A DNA stretch of 64,000 nucleotides, taken from Candidatus Bipolaricaulota bacterium. GTDB lineage: Bacteria > Bipolaricaulota > Bipolaricaulia > Bipolaricaulales > Bipolaricaulaceae. The DNA lies in assembly GCA_025060415.1 (NCBI GenBank), contig JANXBT010000002.1:62001-126000 (forward strand), given 5' to 3'. The notes beneath the pieces were generated by a model that had not been told where the DNA came from, searched no databases, and worked only from the letters and a program-made list of their open reading frames with translations. Positions 25,238-33,567 of the stretch are shown here, one piece after another. The position numbers were made by a program, and so were the translations under genes. The stretch's first letter is position 1, and every line of letters starts with the position of its first letter.

Positions 25238-27294
25238 GGCTCCTCCATTCCCGCGAAGGCCCCCAAAGGCACCTCCAGGAACAAGGGGCGGCCCACGAAG
25301 TCCGTGACCTCCTCCAAGGGGACGCCCTCCTCGCGGAACAGGCGGAGGATGAGGTTGCGGCAGGTCTTCCCCCCGCAGGCCCCCATGCCCGCGCGCGTCA
25401 CCGCCTTGAGCTCGTTGAGGTCCCGCACGCCCTGGCGGATGAGGGCGCGGATCTCGCGGGCCTTCACCCGCTCGCACCGGCAGACGATGGCCTCGTCCGC
25501 CTCGGGGAGGGGAAGGGGCGGGATCGGGGCCCGTTCCCCCTGGGGGAGGCGGATCCCCGCCGCCTGGAGGGCCCATCCCTTGGGCACCCGCACCCGCACA
25601 AGGAGGGTGCGGTCCGCCCCCGGCACCTGGGCGAGCCCCACCACCGCCCCCGCCCCCAGGACCTTCCCCTCCCGGTCCACGACGAGCACCTCCGTTCCCG
25701 GGGCGAGGGAATCGGCCCCAAACTCCCACGGCACGGTCACCACGGGGTGATCCGGGTCCTTTCGGAAGTCCACGAGGGTGATGGCCAGGCCCGGGCAGAA
25801 GGCCACGCAGCGGCCGCACCCGCTGCAGGCCCGTTCCCCGGTGAACCGGGGCGGCCGGCGAATGTCCCCGGGGTCCACGTGGATCAGGCCCAGGGGGCAC
25901 ACCGCCGCGCAGGGATCGCAGGGGATCTCCTGGACGCAGTGGAGGACGGGGAAGAGCGGGAGCTCGGGGGGAGGGGGCAGGGGGTGAACCCGCCCGGGCT
26001 TGGACTTCAGGATCTCCGCGGTTTTGGCCCATTCGGGCGGGATGTCCACGGCATACCCTAGGGCCTGGGCGGCCTGCCGGCCGGCGATGCGGCCGGTGAA
26101 GATGGCCGCGGAGGCCTCCGCGATCTCCTGGGCATCGCCCGCGGCAAAGGCGGGGATCCCAAACTCCCGGGCCTTGCGGTAGAACTCGTCCACGGGATCA
26201 AGCCCCACCGCGATGAGGATCGTATCGCACGGGAAGGTCTTCTCCGTGCCCGGGATGGGCCGGAATTTCTCGTCCACTTGGGCGATGGTGATGGCCTCCA
26301 CGTGGCGTTCCCCGTGGGCGGCCACCACGGTGTGGGAGGTGTAAATGGGCACCCCAAGGCGCGCGAGCTTGTCCCGGTGCACCTTGTAGCCGGTGCATTC
26401 GGGCAGGGCCTCGCACAGGCCCACCACCTCGATCCCCGCCTGGAGGGCGTGGTAGGCGGCGATGAGGCCCACGTTCCCCCCGCCGACCACAAAGAGCCGC
26501 GTTGCGGCGCGCACGAGGTCCCGGTTCACCAGGGTCTGGAACGCGCCGGCCCCGTAGACCCCAGGCAGGGTGTCCCCGGGGAAGACGAGGGAGCGCTCGC
26601 GGGCGCCCGTGGCCACCACCAAAACCCTTGGGCGCACGAGCACGTAGCGGCGGCCCTCCCGCAGCACCCCCACCCTCTGGTCGCTGAACACCGCGAGGGC
26701 CGGGGATTGGAGCCACACCTCCACCGTCCTCTGCGCGTGCACCTCAGCCGCGAGCCTCTCGGCGATGGCGACGCCCCGGGTCCCGGCGTAGACCGCGTCC
26801 CGGGACCCAAAGAAGCGGTGGGTCTGAAGGAGGAGCTTCCCACCCAGGCGGTGCTTGTCGTCCACAAGGAGGGTCTTGACCCCAAGCTTTCCCAGTTCCA
26901 CGGCGGCGGACATCCCCGCGGGGCCGCCCCCGATCACCAAGGCCTCCACCGCGAGCTCCTCGATCGCGCGGAAGTCCAGGCGCTCCGGCGGGGGCGGGGG
27001 TTGGGGAAGGCCGTCCAAGGGGGCCACCCGCATCCCCGGCCGTACCAAGGTCAAGCAAGCCTTGACCGGCCGGCCGTCCGCGAGGACCAGGCACTGAGCG
27101 CACTGGCCGTTGGCGCAAAAGATCCCCTGGGGCGCCCCGTCCCTGGGGTGGTGGCCGAACACGCGGATGCCGTGGGCGAAGAGCGCGGAGGCGATGGTCT
27201 CCCCAGGGTAGGCCACCAGCTCCTCATCCTGGAAGAAAAAGGCGAAGGGGTCCGCGCGCCGAACCTCCAGGATCGGGTGTTTATCCAGTCGCAC
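25234..27294 (-). CDS. Fused 2Fe-2S / FAD / 4Fe-4S / BFD electron-transfer subunit
   Basis: A 686-residue fusion, the likely alpha-gamma partner of the dehydrogenase beta gene. Order: N-terminal ferredoxin-like 2Fe-2S domain (FCANGQCAQCLV plus a later Cys, about residues 60-85); pyridine-nucleotide-disulfide type flavoprotein with GGGPAGMSAAVELG and a second Rossmann VVGGGNVGLIAAYH; a two-cluster ferredoxin (CDPCAAVCP and CSGCGRCVAFCP, about 460-520); and a C-terminal BFD 2Fe-2S domain (CRCERVKAREI ... GMGACGGKTC). Related HcnA/HcnB-like subunits are normally separate and lack the 4Fe-4S insert. GTG 27294 has AAGGAG upstream and overlaps livF by 14 nt. Confidence 0.88.
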   Translation of the reverse strand: MRLDKHPILEVRRADPFAFFFQDEELVAYPGETIASALFAHGIRVFGHHPRDGAPQGIFCANGQCAQCLVLADGRPVKACLTLVRPGMRVAPLDGLPQPPPPPERLDFRAIEELAVEALVIGGGPAGMSAAVELGKLGVKTLLVDDKHRLGGKLLLQTHRFFGSRDAVYAGTRGVAIAERLAAEVHAQRTVEVWLQSPALAVFSDQRVGVLREGRRYVLVRPRVLVVATGARERSLVFPGDTLPGVYGAGAFQTLVNRDLVRAATRLFVVGGGNVGLIAAYHALQAGIEVVGLCEALPECTGYKVHRDKLARLGVPIYTSHTVVAAHGERHVEAITIAQVDEKFRPIPGTEKTFPCDTILIAVGLDPVDEFYRKAREFGIPAFAAGDAQEIAEASAAIFTGRIAGRQAAQALGYAVDIPPEWAKTAEILKSKPGRVHPLPPPPELPLFPVLHCVQEIPCDPCAAVCPLGLIHVDPGDIRRPPRFTGERACSGCGRCVAFCPGLAITLVDFRKDPDHPVVTVPWEFGADSLAPGTEVLVVDREGKVLGAGAVVGLAQVPGADRTLLVRVRVPKGWALQAAGIRLPQGERAPIPPLPLPEADEAIVCRCERVKAREIRALIRQGVRDLNELKAVTRAGMGACGGKTCRNLILRLFREEGVPLEEVTDFVGRPLFLEVPLGAFAGMEEP

Positions 27295-28033
27295 GGCTCT
27301 CCTTTGCCCGCCGGCGGCGCTCATGGGTGGCGCCGCCGAGGTAAGCCTCGCGCACGCGGGGGTCGGCGGCAAGGTCGCGGGCCGGTCCGGAGAGGACGAC
27401 CCGCCCCACCTCGAGGATGTGGGCCTGGTCCGCGATGCTCAAGGCCTTTCGCGCGTTCTGCTCCACGATGAGGATGGGTACGCCGTCCTTGTTGATCTGC
27501 ACGATGGTGGCAAATACTTGATCCACAAGGAGCGAGGCCAGGCCCAGGGAGGGCTCGTCCAAAAGCATCAACTTTGGGGAGCGCATGAGGCCCCTTCCGA
27601 TGGCCAGCATCTGCTGCTCCCCGCCCGATAGGGTTCCCGCAAGCTGCCTCCGCCGCTCCCGAAGGATCGGGAAGAGCTGGAACACCCATTCCTTGGCCTT
27701 CTGTACCTCTTCCTTGGGGCAGCCGTAGCCGCCCAGGTTCAGGTTCTCCTCCACGGTGAGGGTGGCGAACACCCGCCGCCCCTCGGGGATATGCACCACG
27801 CCCATGCGGGCGATGAGGTGCAGCGGAAGCTCGTGCAGCTTCCGCCCCTCGTAGAGGATGGCCCCGGATTTCACGGGGACCAGGCCGGAGATGGCCTTGA
27901 GGAGCGTGGTTTTCCCCGCGCCGTTGGCCCCTAGTACGGCCACGATCTCCGCGCCGAAGACAGAAAGGGACACGCCCTTCAGGGCTTCCACCGCCCCGTA
28001 GGCCACGGAGACGTTATCCACTTGCAGGAGCAC
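27281..28033 (-). CDS. livF: Branched-chain amino-acid ABC transporter ATPase LivF (orphan)
   Basis: A 250-residue ABC ATPase. Walker A is GANGAGKTT, signature LSGGEQQ, Walker B LMLLDEPSLGL, H-loop equivalent ILIVEQNARKAL (typical of LivF, which has QN before the helix). Together with LivG, LivH and LivM it would power uptake of hydrophobic amino acids. Only livF is intact here. Directly upstream is a 35-codon remnant of livG that stops at 28121, so the operon is cut. It overlaps the electron-transfer gene by 14 nt at its 3' end and starts at GTG 28033. Confidence 0.93.
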   Translation of the reverse strand: MLLQVDNVSVAYGAVEALKGVSLSVFGAEIVAVLGANGAGKTTLLKAISGLVPVKSGAILYEGRKLHELPLHLIARMGVVHIPEGRRVFATLTVEENLNLGGYGCPKEEVQKAKEWVFQLFPILRERRRQLAGTLSGGEQQMLAIGRGLMRSPKLMLLDEPSLGLASLLVDQVFATIVQINKDGVPILIVEQNARKALSIADQAHILEVGRVVLSGPARDLAADPRVREAYLGGATHERRRRAKESRATG

Positions 28034-28121
28034 CCTCTTCCCCCCGGCCCCGATAGGCCTCGATCACCGCCGGATTATTGTAGACCCCCACGGGCGTACC
28101 CACGGCGATCCTTTTGGCCCC
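28014..28121 (-). pseudogene. C-terminal remnant of livG
   Basis: On the minus strand, in a frame ending with TAA at 28014, the last 35 codons read GAKRIAVGTPVGVYNNPAV then IEAYRGRGEE. This matches the end of LivG ATPases (IA-x-GTP ... NP-x-VIEAYLG). It overlaps the livF start by 20 nt, the usual arrangement for livG-livF. Upstream of about 28121 the reading frame has no LivG features, so the rest of livG is missing. The lost junction abuts the promoter of the divergent glycyl-radical enzyme gene, whose -35 begins at 28143. Confidence 0.72.
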
Positions 28122-28142
28122 AGGAAGCGTGCTAGGGGCTGC

Positions 28143-28171
28143 TTGTCGCCGAGGCGGCCTCGGCATATAGT
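28143..28171 (+). promoter_or_regulatory. Promoter of the glycyl-radical enzyme operon
   Basis: TTGTCG at 28143-28148, a 17-nt spacer, and TATAGT at 28166-28171. The ATG is at 28188 with TAAGG (28178-28182) as a ribosome-binding site. A perfect inverted repeat fills the spacer (see the next entry), so the promoter looks regulated. Confidence 0.65.
28148..28164. promoter_or_regulatory. Perfect inverted repeat between -35 and -10 (operator candidate)
   Basis: GCCGAGG-CGG-CCTCGGC, 7-base arms and a 3-base centre, occupying the promoter spacer exactly from the last base of the -35 to one base before the -10. A regulator bound here would block or twist the promoter. GC-rich sequence makes short palindromes likely, but the placement is striking. 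Confidence 0.5.
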
Positions 28172-28187
28172 GCCAATTAAGGTCAGC

Positions 28188-30608
28188 ATGGCCCTGGAAG
28201 CGGAGGTGGAAAGGCGGCGCCGGGCGGTCCGGCCCCTCCCCGCGCGCATCGCCCGGTTGCGGGAGGAGAGCGTGCGGGCCGAGGTCCGGGTGTGCGCGGA
28301 GCGGGCCCGCCTCATCACGGAGTTCTACAAATCCGGGCAGGCCACAGGGCTCCCTGTGCCGCTCCAACGGGCCCTGGCCTTCAAATACCTCCTGGAGCGG
28401 GTGAGCCTCCCCGTGGAGGAGGGCCAGCTCATCGTGGGCCTACGCGGCACCGGCCCCAAACGGGTCCCCACCTACCCCGAGATCTGCGTCCATAGCCTGG
28501 AGGACCTCGAGGTCCTCCACACCCGCGAGAAGATGCCCTATCGGGTCGACGCAGAGACAAAACGCCTTTACGCCGAAGAGATCATTCCGTTCTGGCGCGG
28601 GAAATCTCTGCGAGATCTCCTCTTCCAACGCCTTCCCCAAGAATGGATCGACGCCTACGAGGCCGGGGTGTGGACGGAGTTCATGGAGCAGCGGGCGCCC
28701 GGCCATACCGCGGGAGGCGAGCGGATCTTCAAAATGGGCCTCCTCGACATCAAAGCGGAGATCGCTACGGCTCTAAGGGGCCTGGACCCCGCGGATCCCG
28801 AATACTACGAGAAGCTCGTGGAGCTTCAGGCCATGGACATCGCGGCCGACGCCCTGCTCATTTATGCCGCGCGCTACGCCCAAAAGCTTGCGGAGATGGC
28901 CAAAGAAGAAGGGGATCCCGCGCGGCGGAGGGAGCTAGAAGAAATGGCGGAGATCTGCCGGTGGGTCCCGGCCCGCGCCCCCCGCACCTTCTGGGAGGCC
29001 CTCCAGCACTACTGGTTCATCCACGTGGGCGTGACCTACGAGACGAACCCCTGGGACTCCTTCAGCCCCGGCCGGATCGACCAGCACCTTTATCCCTTCT
29101 ACAAGCGCGATCTGGAGGAGGGAAGGCTCACGCGCGAGCGCGCCAAAGAGCTCCTCCAGGCCTTCTGGCTCAAGTTCAACAATCAGCCTGCTGTGCCGAA
29201 GGTGGGGGTCACCGCCGAGGAGAGCTTCACCTACAACGACTTCTCCAAGCTCAACTTGGGCGGGCTTACCGCGGACGGAAGCGACGGGGTGAACGAGCTT
29301 TCCTACCTCATCCTGGAGGTGCTGGAGGAGATGCGGACCCTCCAGCCCAACACGGCGGTCCTCATCAGCAACAAAACCCCCGACCGCTTCCTCCTGCGGG
29401 CTCTAGAGGTGGTGGCCCCAGGGTTCGGCGAGCCGCCCCTGTTCAACTTCGACGGGGTGGTGGTGAAGATGCTGCGCCAGGGGAAGACCCTGGAGGACGC
29501 GCGCACCGCGGGCGTAAGCGGCTGCGTGGAGAGCGGCGCCTTCGGAAAGGAGTGCTACATCCTCACGGGCTACCTCAACCTCCCCAAAATCCTGGAGATC
29601 ACCCTCCACAACGGGGTCGATCCTCGCACAGGGAAGAGGATCGGGATCGAAACCGGCGATCCCCAAGGGTTCCGCACGTACGAGGAGCTCTGGCAGGCCT
29701 TCCTCCAGCAGCTCCGGCACTTCGTAACCGTGAAGATGAGGGGGAACGACATCATCGAGGCCCTCTACGCCCACCATCTTCCTGTGCCCTTCCTCTCCCT
29801 TTGGATTGAGGACTGTGTGCGGAACGCCCGGGACTACAACGCCGGCGGGGCCCGCTACAACACCCAGTACCTCCAGATCGTGGGCCTCGGCACCCTCACC
29901 AACGCCTTGGCCGCCCTAAAGTTCCACGTGTTCGAGCGCCGCACCTTCACTATGGAGGAGGTGTTGCGGGCGCTGGCCGCGGACTTCTCCGGGCCCTACG
30001 AGCTCACCCGTCAGGTCCTCCTCCACAAGTCCCCCCGCTACGGGGAGGACGACGACTATGCGGACTCCATCGCCAAGGCCATCGTGGACGAGGTGGTGCG
30101 CCTGGTGGAGAGCTTCCCGCCCACGCCCGTGCGCCGGGCCTCCCGCCGCGTGTATTTCCTGCCCACCACCGTGCACGTCTACTTTGGGAAGGTGACGGGG
30201 GCCACGCCCGACGGGCGGAAGGCGGGCACCCCGGTGTCCGAGGGCGTCTCGCCCGTGCAGGGCACGGACCGCAAGGGGATCGCCGCGGTGTTCCGCTCCG
30301 TGGCCAAGTGCGACTGGGACAAAACCGGCGGGGCCCTCCTCAACCAAAAGCTCACCCCTGACCTCCTCGCCGACGAGGAGAGCTTGCGGAAGTTGGCCCA
30401 GCTCATCCGCGTCTTCTTCAACCTGGGTGGGCACCACGTGCAGTTCAACGTGGTGAGCGCGGAGCTCCTCAGAGAGGCGCAGCGCCGCCCCCAGGACTTC
30501 CAGGACCTCATGGTGCGCGTGGCCGGCTACAGCGACTACTTCGTGAACCTGCCCCGCGGGCTCCAAGAGGAGATCATCGCCCGCACCGAGCACAAACACT
30601 GGGGATGA
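28188..30608 (+). CDS. Glycyl-radical enzyme, probable trans-4-hydroxy-L-proline dehydratase
   Basis: An 806-residue glycyl-radical enzyme. The thiyl-radical cysteine is Cys446 in SGCVESGAFGKE, with Glu448 two residues on, and the glycyl radical is Gly780 in RVAGYSDYF. Cys-x-Glu marks the dehydratase/eliminase branch (glycerol, propanediol, hydroxyproline dehydratases, choline lyase), not pyruvate formate-lyase. NPWDSFSPGRIDQH (Asp290) and ESFTYNDF (Ser346, Asp351) match substrate-site residues I recall for the hydroxyproline enzyme of Clostridioides; that reaction gives pyrroline-5-carboxylate. Glycerol-type activity is the main alternative. ATG 28188 was chosen over an in-frame ATG/GTG at 28143 because that one lies in the -35. 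It overlaps the activase gene by ATGA. Confidence 0.85.
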   Translation: MALEAEVERRRRAVRPLPARIARLREESVRAEVRVCAERARLITEFYKSGQATGLPVPLQRALAFKYLLERVSLPVEEGQLIVGLRGTGPKRVPTYPEICVHSLEDLEVLHTREKMPYRVDAETKRLYAEEIIPFWRGKSLRDLLFQRLPQEWIDAYEAGVWTEFMEQRAPGHTAGGERIFKMGLLDIKAEIATALRGLDPADPEYYEKLVELQAMDIAADALLIYAARYAQKLAEMAKEEGDPARRRELEEMAEICRWVPARAPRTFWEALQHYWFIHVGVTYETNPWDSFSPGRIDQHLYPFYKRDLEEGRLTRERAKELLQAFWLKFNNQPAVPKVGVTAEESFTYNDFSKLNLGGLTADGSDGVNELSYLILEVLEEMRTLQPNTAVLISNKTPDRFLLRALEVVAPGFGEPPLFNFDGVVVKMLRQGKTLEDARTAGVSGCVESGAFGKECYILTGYLNLPKILEITLHNGVDPRTGKRIGIETGDPQGFRTYEELWQAFLQQLRHFVTVKMRGNDIIEALYAHHLPVPFLSLWIEDCVRNARDYNAGGARYNTQYLQIVGLGTLTNALAALKFHVFERRTFTMEEVLRALAADFSGPYELTRQVLLHKSPRYGEDDDYADSIAKAIVDEVVRLVESFPPTPVRRASRRVYFLPTTVHVYFGKVTGATPDGRKAGTPVSEGVSPVQGTDRKGIAAVFRSVAKCDWDKTGGALLNQKLTPDLLADEESLRKLAQLIRVFFNLGGHHVQFNVVSAELLREAQRRPQDFQDLMVRVAGYSDYFVNLPRGLQEEIIARTEHKHWG

Positions 30609-31504
30609 GGGAAACCGGGATCGTTTTCGACATCCAGCGCTTCTCCCTCCACGACGGCCCGGGGATCCGCACCACCGTGTTCCTCAAGGGCTGCCCCCTG
30701 CGGTGCCTGTGGTGCCACAACCCCGAAGGCCTCTCCCCGAAGCCCGAGCTCATGTTTTTCGACTACAAGTGCCTGGGCTGCGGGACGTGCGCCCGCGTTT
30801 GTCCGGAGGGCGCCCTCGCCCAAGGAGCCGGGGCCAAACCGCGCCTTGCGCGGGAAAAGTGCGCGGGGTGCGGGAGGTGCGCGGAGGCCTGCCCGAGCGG
30901 AGCCTGGCGCCTCGTGGGGAGAACGATCACCGTGGAGGAACTCCTTTCCCTCTTGGAGCGGGACGCCCTCCTTTACGACCGCTCCCAGGGCGGGGTGACC
31001 TTTTCCGGCGGGGAGCCCCTGTTCCAGCCGGACTTCCTTCACGCGGCCCTCGCGGCCTGCAAGGAAAGGAGGATCCACACGGCCGTGGACACCTCGGGCT
31101 ACGCCCCCTGGGACGTTTTCGAGAGGATCGCGCCCCTCACCGACCTCTTCCTTTTCGACCTCAAGCCCATGGATGAGGAGGCGCATCGCCGCTACACCGG
31201 GGTTTCCAACCGCCTGATCCACGCGAACCTGCGGAGGCTTGCGGAGCTGGGCCGGCCCGTGCGCGTGCGCGTCCCCCTCATCCCGGGGATCACCGACACC
31301 GAGGAAAACCTCCAGGCCCTGCTCGCTCTCCTTGGGGAGGTCCAGGGCCGGATCCTCGGGGTGGAGCTCCTCCCCTACCACGACGTGGCCGAAAAGTACC
31401 AGCGCTTGGGCAAAAGCTATGGGATGCCGTCGCTTTCCCGCCCCAGCGAGGCGCGGCTGGCGGAGCTGCGCGCGCGCATTGCCCAGGTGGTCCCGTGCGC
31501 CTGA
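30605..31504 (+). CDS. Glycyl-radical enzyme activating protein (radical SAM)
   Basis: A 299-residue radical SAM enzyme that abstracts hydrogen from the glycine of its partner. The SAM cluster motif is CPLRCLWC (Cys30, Cys34, Cys37). Two further 4Fe-4S clusters are visible as CLGCGTCARVC (Cys56-66) and CAGCGRCAEAC (Cys86-96), as in the activases of non-PFL glycyl-radical enzymes. It also has FSGGEPLFQPDF and DTSGYAPWD. The ATG overlaps the stop of the dehydratase gene, so the two are made together, as expected for an enzyme and its activator. Confidence 0.95.
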   Translation: MRETGIVFDIQRFSLHDGPGIRTTVFLKGCPLRCLWCHNPEGLSPKPELMFFDYKCLGCGTCARVCPEGALAQGAGAKPRLAREKCAGCGRCAEACPSGAWRLVGRTITVEELLSLLERDALLYDRSQGGVTFSGGEPLFQPDFLHAALAACKERRIHTAVDTSGYAPWDVFERIAPLTDLFLFDLKPMDEEAHRRYTGVSNRLIHANLRRLAELGRPVRVRVPLIPGITDTEENLQALLALLGEVQGRILGVELLPYHDVAEKYQRLGKSYGMPSLSRPSEARLAELRARIAQVVPCA

Positions 31505-32235
31505 CGGTGGAGCTTTTGGCGGACCCACTCCCCTTCCTCCTCGTCCTGGGGCTTTGCCTCAGCGTGGGGGCGCTGCGGCGACGGTGGTGGCTGGGGGGCG
31601 CCCTTTTGGGCCTGGGCCTGGCGGCCCTCTACTTTTTGGCCACGGGATGGGGGGCGAACCGGCTTTTGCGGCCCCTGGAGGACCGGTACCCGGCGCTGCT
31701 TGTGCCCCCGGAGGTCGGCGCCATCGTGGTCCTCAGCGGCGGGGAGGGCTTCCGCGACGCGCGCCCCCTCCTCAGCGGCCTTTCCCCCTCCAGCCTGGCC
31801 CGCCTGGCCGAAGGGGTGCGCCTGTTTTGGGCCCTGGGCGGAAGGCCCACCCTGTGGGTGGTGGGCGGGGAGGGCCTCGTGGGCGGGGGGGTGCCCCTCC
31901 TGGCCCAGGCGGCGTGGGAGCTCGGCGTCCCCAGGGAAAAGGTGCGCTGGCTCACGGCCTCCCGGAACACCTGGGAGGACGCGGTCCTGGTGGCCCAGAA
32001 CCTCGGCCAGGCCCCGTTCCTCCTCGTGACCTCCGCCTTCCACATGCCCCGGGCCCTGCGGTGCTTTTGGGCCCAGGGGCTCACCCCTCTTCCCGCCCCG
32101 TGCGACCCCCGCGCACCCCCGCTGCGCAGCCCCAAGGCCTACCTCCCCTCCGCCCAAAACCTCGCCACCTCCGCCCTGGCCCTGCGGGAGCACCTGGCCT
32201 CCCTTTGGTACCGCTTGCGCTACTTCCGGGGATGA
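31495..32235 (+). CDS. YdcF/ElyC-family (DUF218) membrane protein
   Basis: A 246-residue protein with two N-terminal membrane helices (about residues 10-25 and 30-50) and a DUF218 domain. Motifs are GAIVVLSGG, ASRNTWEDAVL and LLVTSAFHMPRAL, all standard for this family. ElyC in E. coli influences envelope polysaccharide and peptidoglycan homeostasis; YdcF binds SAM. GTG 31495 overlaps the activase stop by 10 nt. It may serve envelope synthesis in this diderm rather than the glycyl-radical pathway. Confidence 0.87.
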   Translation: MRLTVELLADPLPFLLVLGLCLSVGALRRRWWLGGALLGLGLAALYFLATGWGANRLLRPLEDRYPALLVPPEVGAIVVLSGGEGFRDARPLLSGLSPSSLARLAEGVRLFWALGGRPTLWVVGGEGLVGGGVPLLAQAAWELGVPREKVRWLTASRNTWEDAVLVAQNLGQAPFLLVTSAFHMPRALRCFWAQGLTPLPAPCDPRAPPLRSPKAYLPSAQNLATSALALREHLASLWYRLRYFRG

Positions 32236-32251
32236 CGACAATGCCCGCGCC

Positions 32252-32482
32252 ATGTGCCTAGCCATTCCGGCGCGGGTGGTGGCCGTGGAGGGGAACGTGG
32301 CCACCGTGGACCTCGGCGGCTCCCGGGCCAGGGCCCGCCTGGACGCCCTGGGCGAGCCCGTCCAGGTCGGCGATTACCTGCTCGTCCACGCGGGCTTCGC
32401 CATCCGCCGCCTGGACCCCGCGGACGCCGAAGAGACCCTCCGCCTCTTCCAGGAGATCCTCGCCCTCGAGGAAGGCCCGTGA
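32252..32482 (+). CDS. hypC: Hydrogenase maturation chaperone HypC
   Basis: A 76-residue HypC/HybG chaperone. It starts with the invariant MCLAIPA, with Cys2 as the ligand that carries the Fe(CN)2CO unit from HypD to the [NiFe]-hydrogenase large subunit. The remainder (VQVGDYLLVHAGFAI) fits the small beta-barrel of the family. Its GTGA overlap with hypD and the ATGA overlap of hypD with hypE make a tight three-gene unit. hypA, hypB and hypF are not in this window. Confidence 0.95.
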   Translation: MCLAIPARVVAVEGNVATVDLGGSRARARLDALGEPVQVGDYLLVHAGFAIRRLDPADAEETLRLFQEILALEEGP

Positions 32483-33567
32483 GGGAGCTTTTCTCGCTGC
32501 GCGATCCCGCGCTGGCCGCCCGCTTCCGCGAGCTCCTCAGGAAGCTCCAGCCCCGGGAGCCCGTGAGGATCGTGCACGTATGCGGGACGCACGAGATCAC
32601 CATCGCCCAGTACGGCCTGCGGTCCCTTCTTCCCGAGACCGTGGAGGTCCTGGAGGGGCCGGGCTGCCCGGTGTGCGTGACCTCCACCCAGGACCTCGAC
32701 TGCGCCCTGCAGCTGGCCGAGCGGGGCGCAACCCTCTGCACGTTTGGGGACATGACCCGGGTGCCCGGGACGCGCATGACCCTGGAGGAGGCGCGGGCGG
32801 AGGGCGCGGACGTGCGGGTGGTCTTGTCCGCGGCGGACGCGGTGGAGATCGCCCGGCGCCAGCCGGAACGGCCCGTGGTGTTCTTCGCCGTGGGGTTTGA
32901 GACCACCGCGCCCGGCACGGCCGCCGTCCTCCTGGATAACCCTCCGGACAACTTCTTCGTCCTCGCGAGCCACAAGCTCATCCCGCCGGCGCTCGCCGCC
33001 CTCCTGTCCATCCCGCCCGTGGCGATCGCCGCGTTCCTCGCGCCCGGACACGTGTCCACGGTGATCGGCGCCGGCGCCTACCGGGCGATCGCCGCCCGCT
33101 TCCGCGTGCCCATCGTGGTCGCGGGCTTCGAACCCCTGGACGTGCTCTACGGGATCGCCCTCGCCCTGCGCCAGCTCCGGGAGGGCCGCGCCGAGGTGGA
33201 GAACGCCTACCCCCGCTCGGTCACCGAGGCGGGGAACCTCAGGGCGCAGGAGCTCATGCGCGCGGTGTTCCGGGTGGGGCCGGCCCTGTGGCGGGGGATC
33301 GGGGAGATCCCCGCTTCCGGGCTGTACCTGCGGGAGGAGTTCGCAGCCCACGACGCCCGGCGGGAGTTCGGCGTCGAGGGGCGGCTGGGCGAGGAGAAGC
33401 CCCCAGGCTGCCGGTGCGCGGAGGTCCTCCTGGCCCGGGCGGTGCCCACGGACTGCCCCCTCTACGGGACGGCCTGCACCCCCCTCACGCCCGTGGGGCC
33501 GTGCATGGTGGGCGCGGAGGGCGCTTGTAACATCTGGTACCGCTACGCCGGGAGGCCCAGGCTATGA
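32479..33567 (+). CDS. hypD: Hydrogenase maturation factor HypD
   Basis: A 362-residue iron-sulfur protein that assembles Fe(CN)2CO with HypC and HypE. Motifs are VHVCGTHE, GPGCPVCVT, FGDMTRVPG, and VGFETTAPGTA, and the C-terminal cysteines for the 4Fe-4S cluster (CRCAEVLLARAVPTDCPLYG, then TPVGPCMVG). Length matches the family. GTG start overlaps hypC. This is unrelated to the enzyme that others also call HypD, hydroxyproline dehydratase, which may be the gene at 28188. Confidence 0.96.
   Translation: MRELFSLRDPALAARFRELLRKLQPREPVRIVHVCGTHEITIAQYGLRSLLPETVEVLEGPGCPVCVTSTQDLDCALQLAERGATLCTFGDMTRVPGTRMTLEEARAEGADVRVVLSAADAVEIARRQPERPVVFFAVGFETTAPGTAAVLLDNPPDNFFVLASHKLIPPALAALLSIPPVAIAAFLAPGHVSTVIGAGAYRAIAARFRVPIVVAGFEPLDVLYGIALALRQLREGRAEVENAYPRSVTEAGNLRAQELMRAVFRVGPALWRGIGEIPASGLYLREEFAAHDARREFGVEGRLGEEKPPGCRCAEVLLARAVPTDCPLYGTACTPLTPVGPCMVGAEGACNIWYRYAGRPRL

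Noticed and set aside
32479-33567. Reading hypD here and the glycyl-radical enzyme as the same 'HypD'
   Set aside because: They share only a name. This gene is the hydrogenase maturation iron-sulfur protein.
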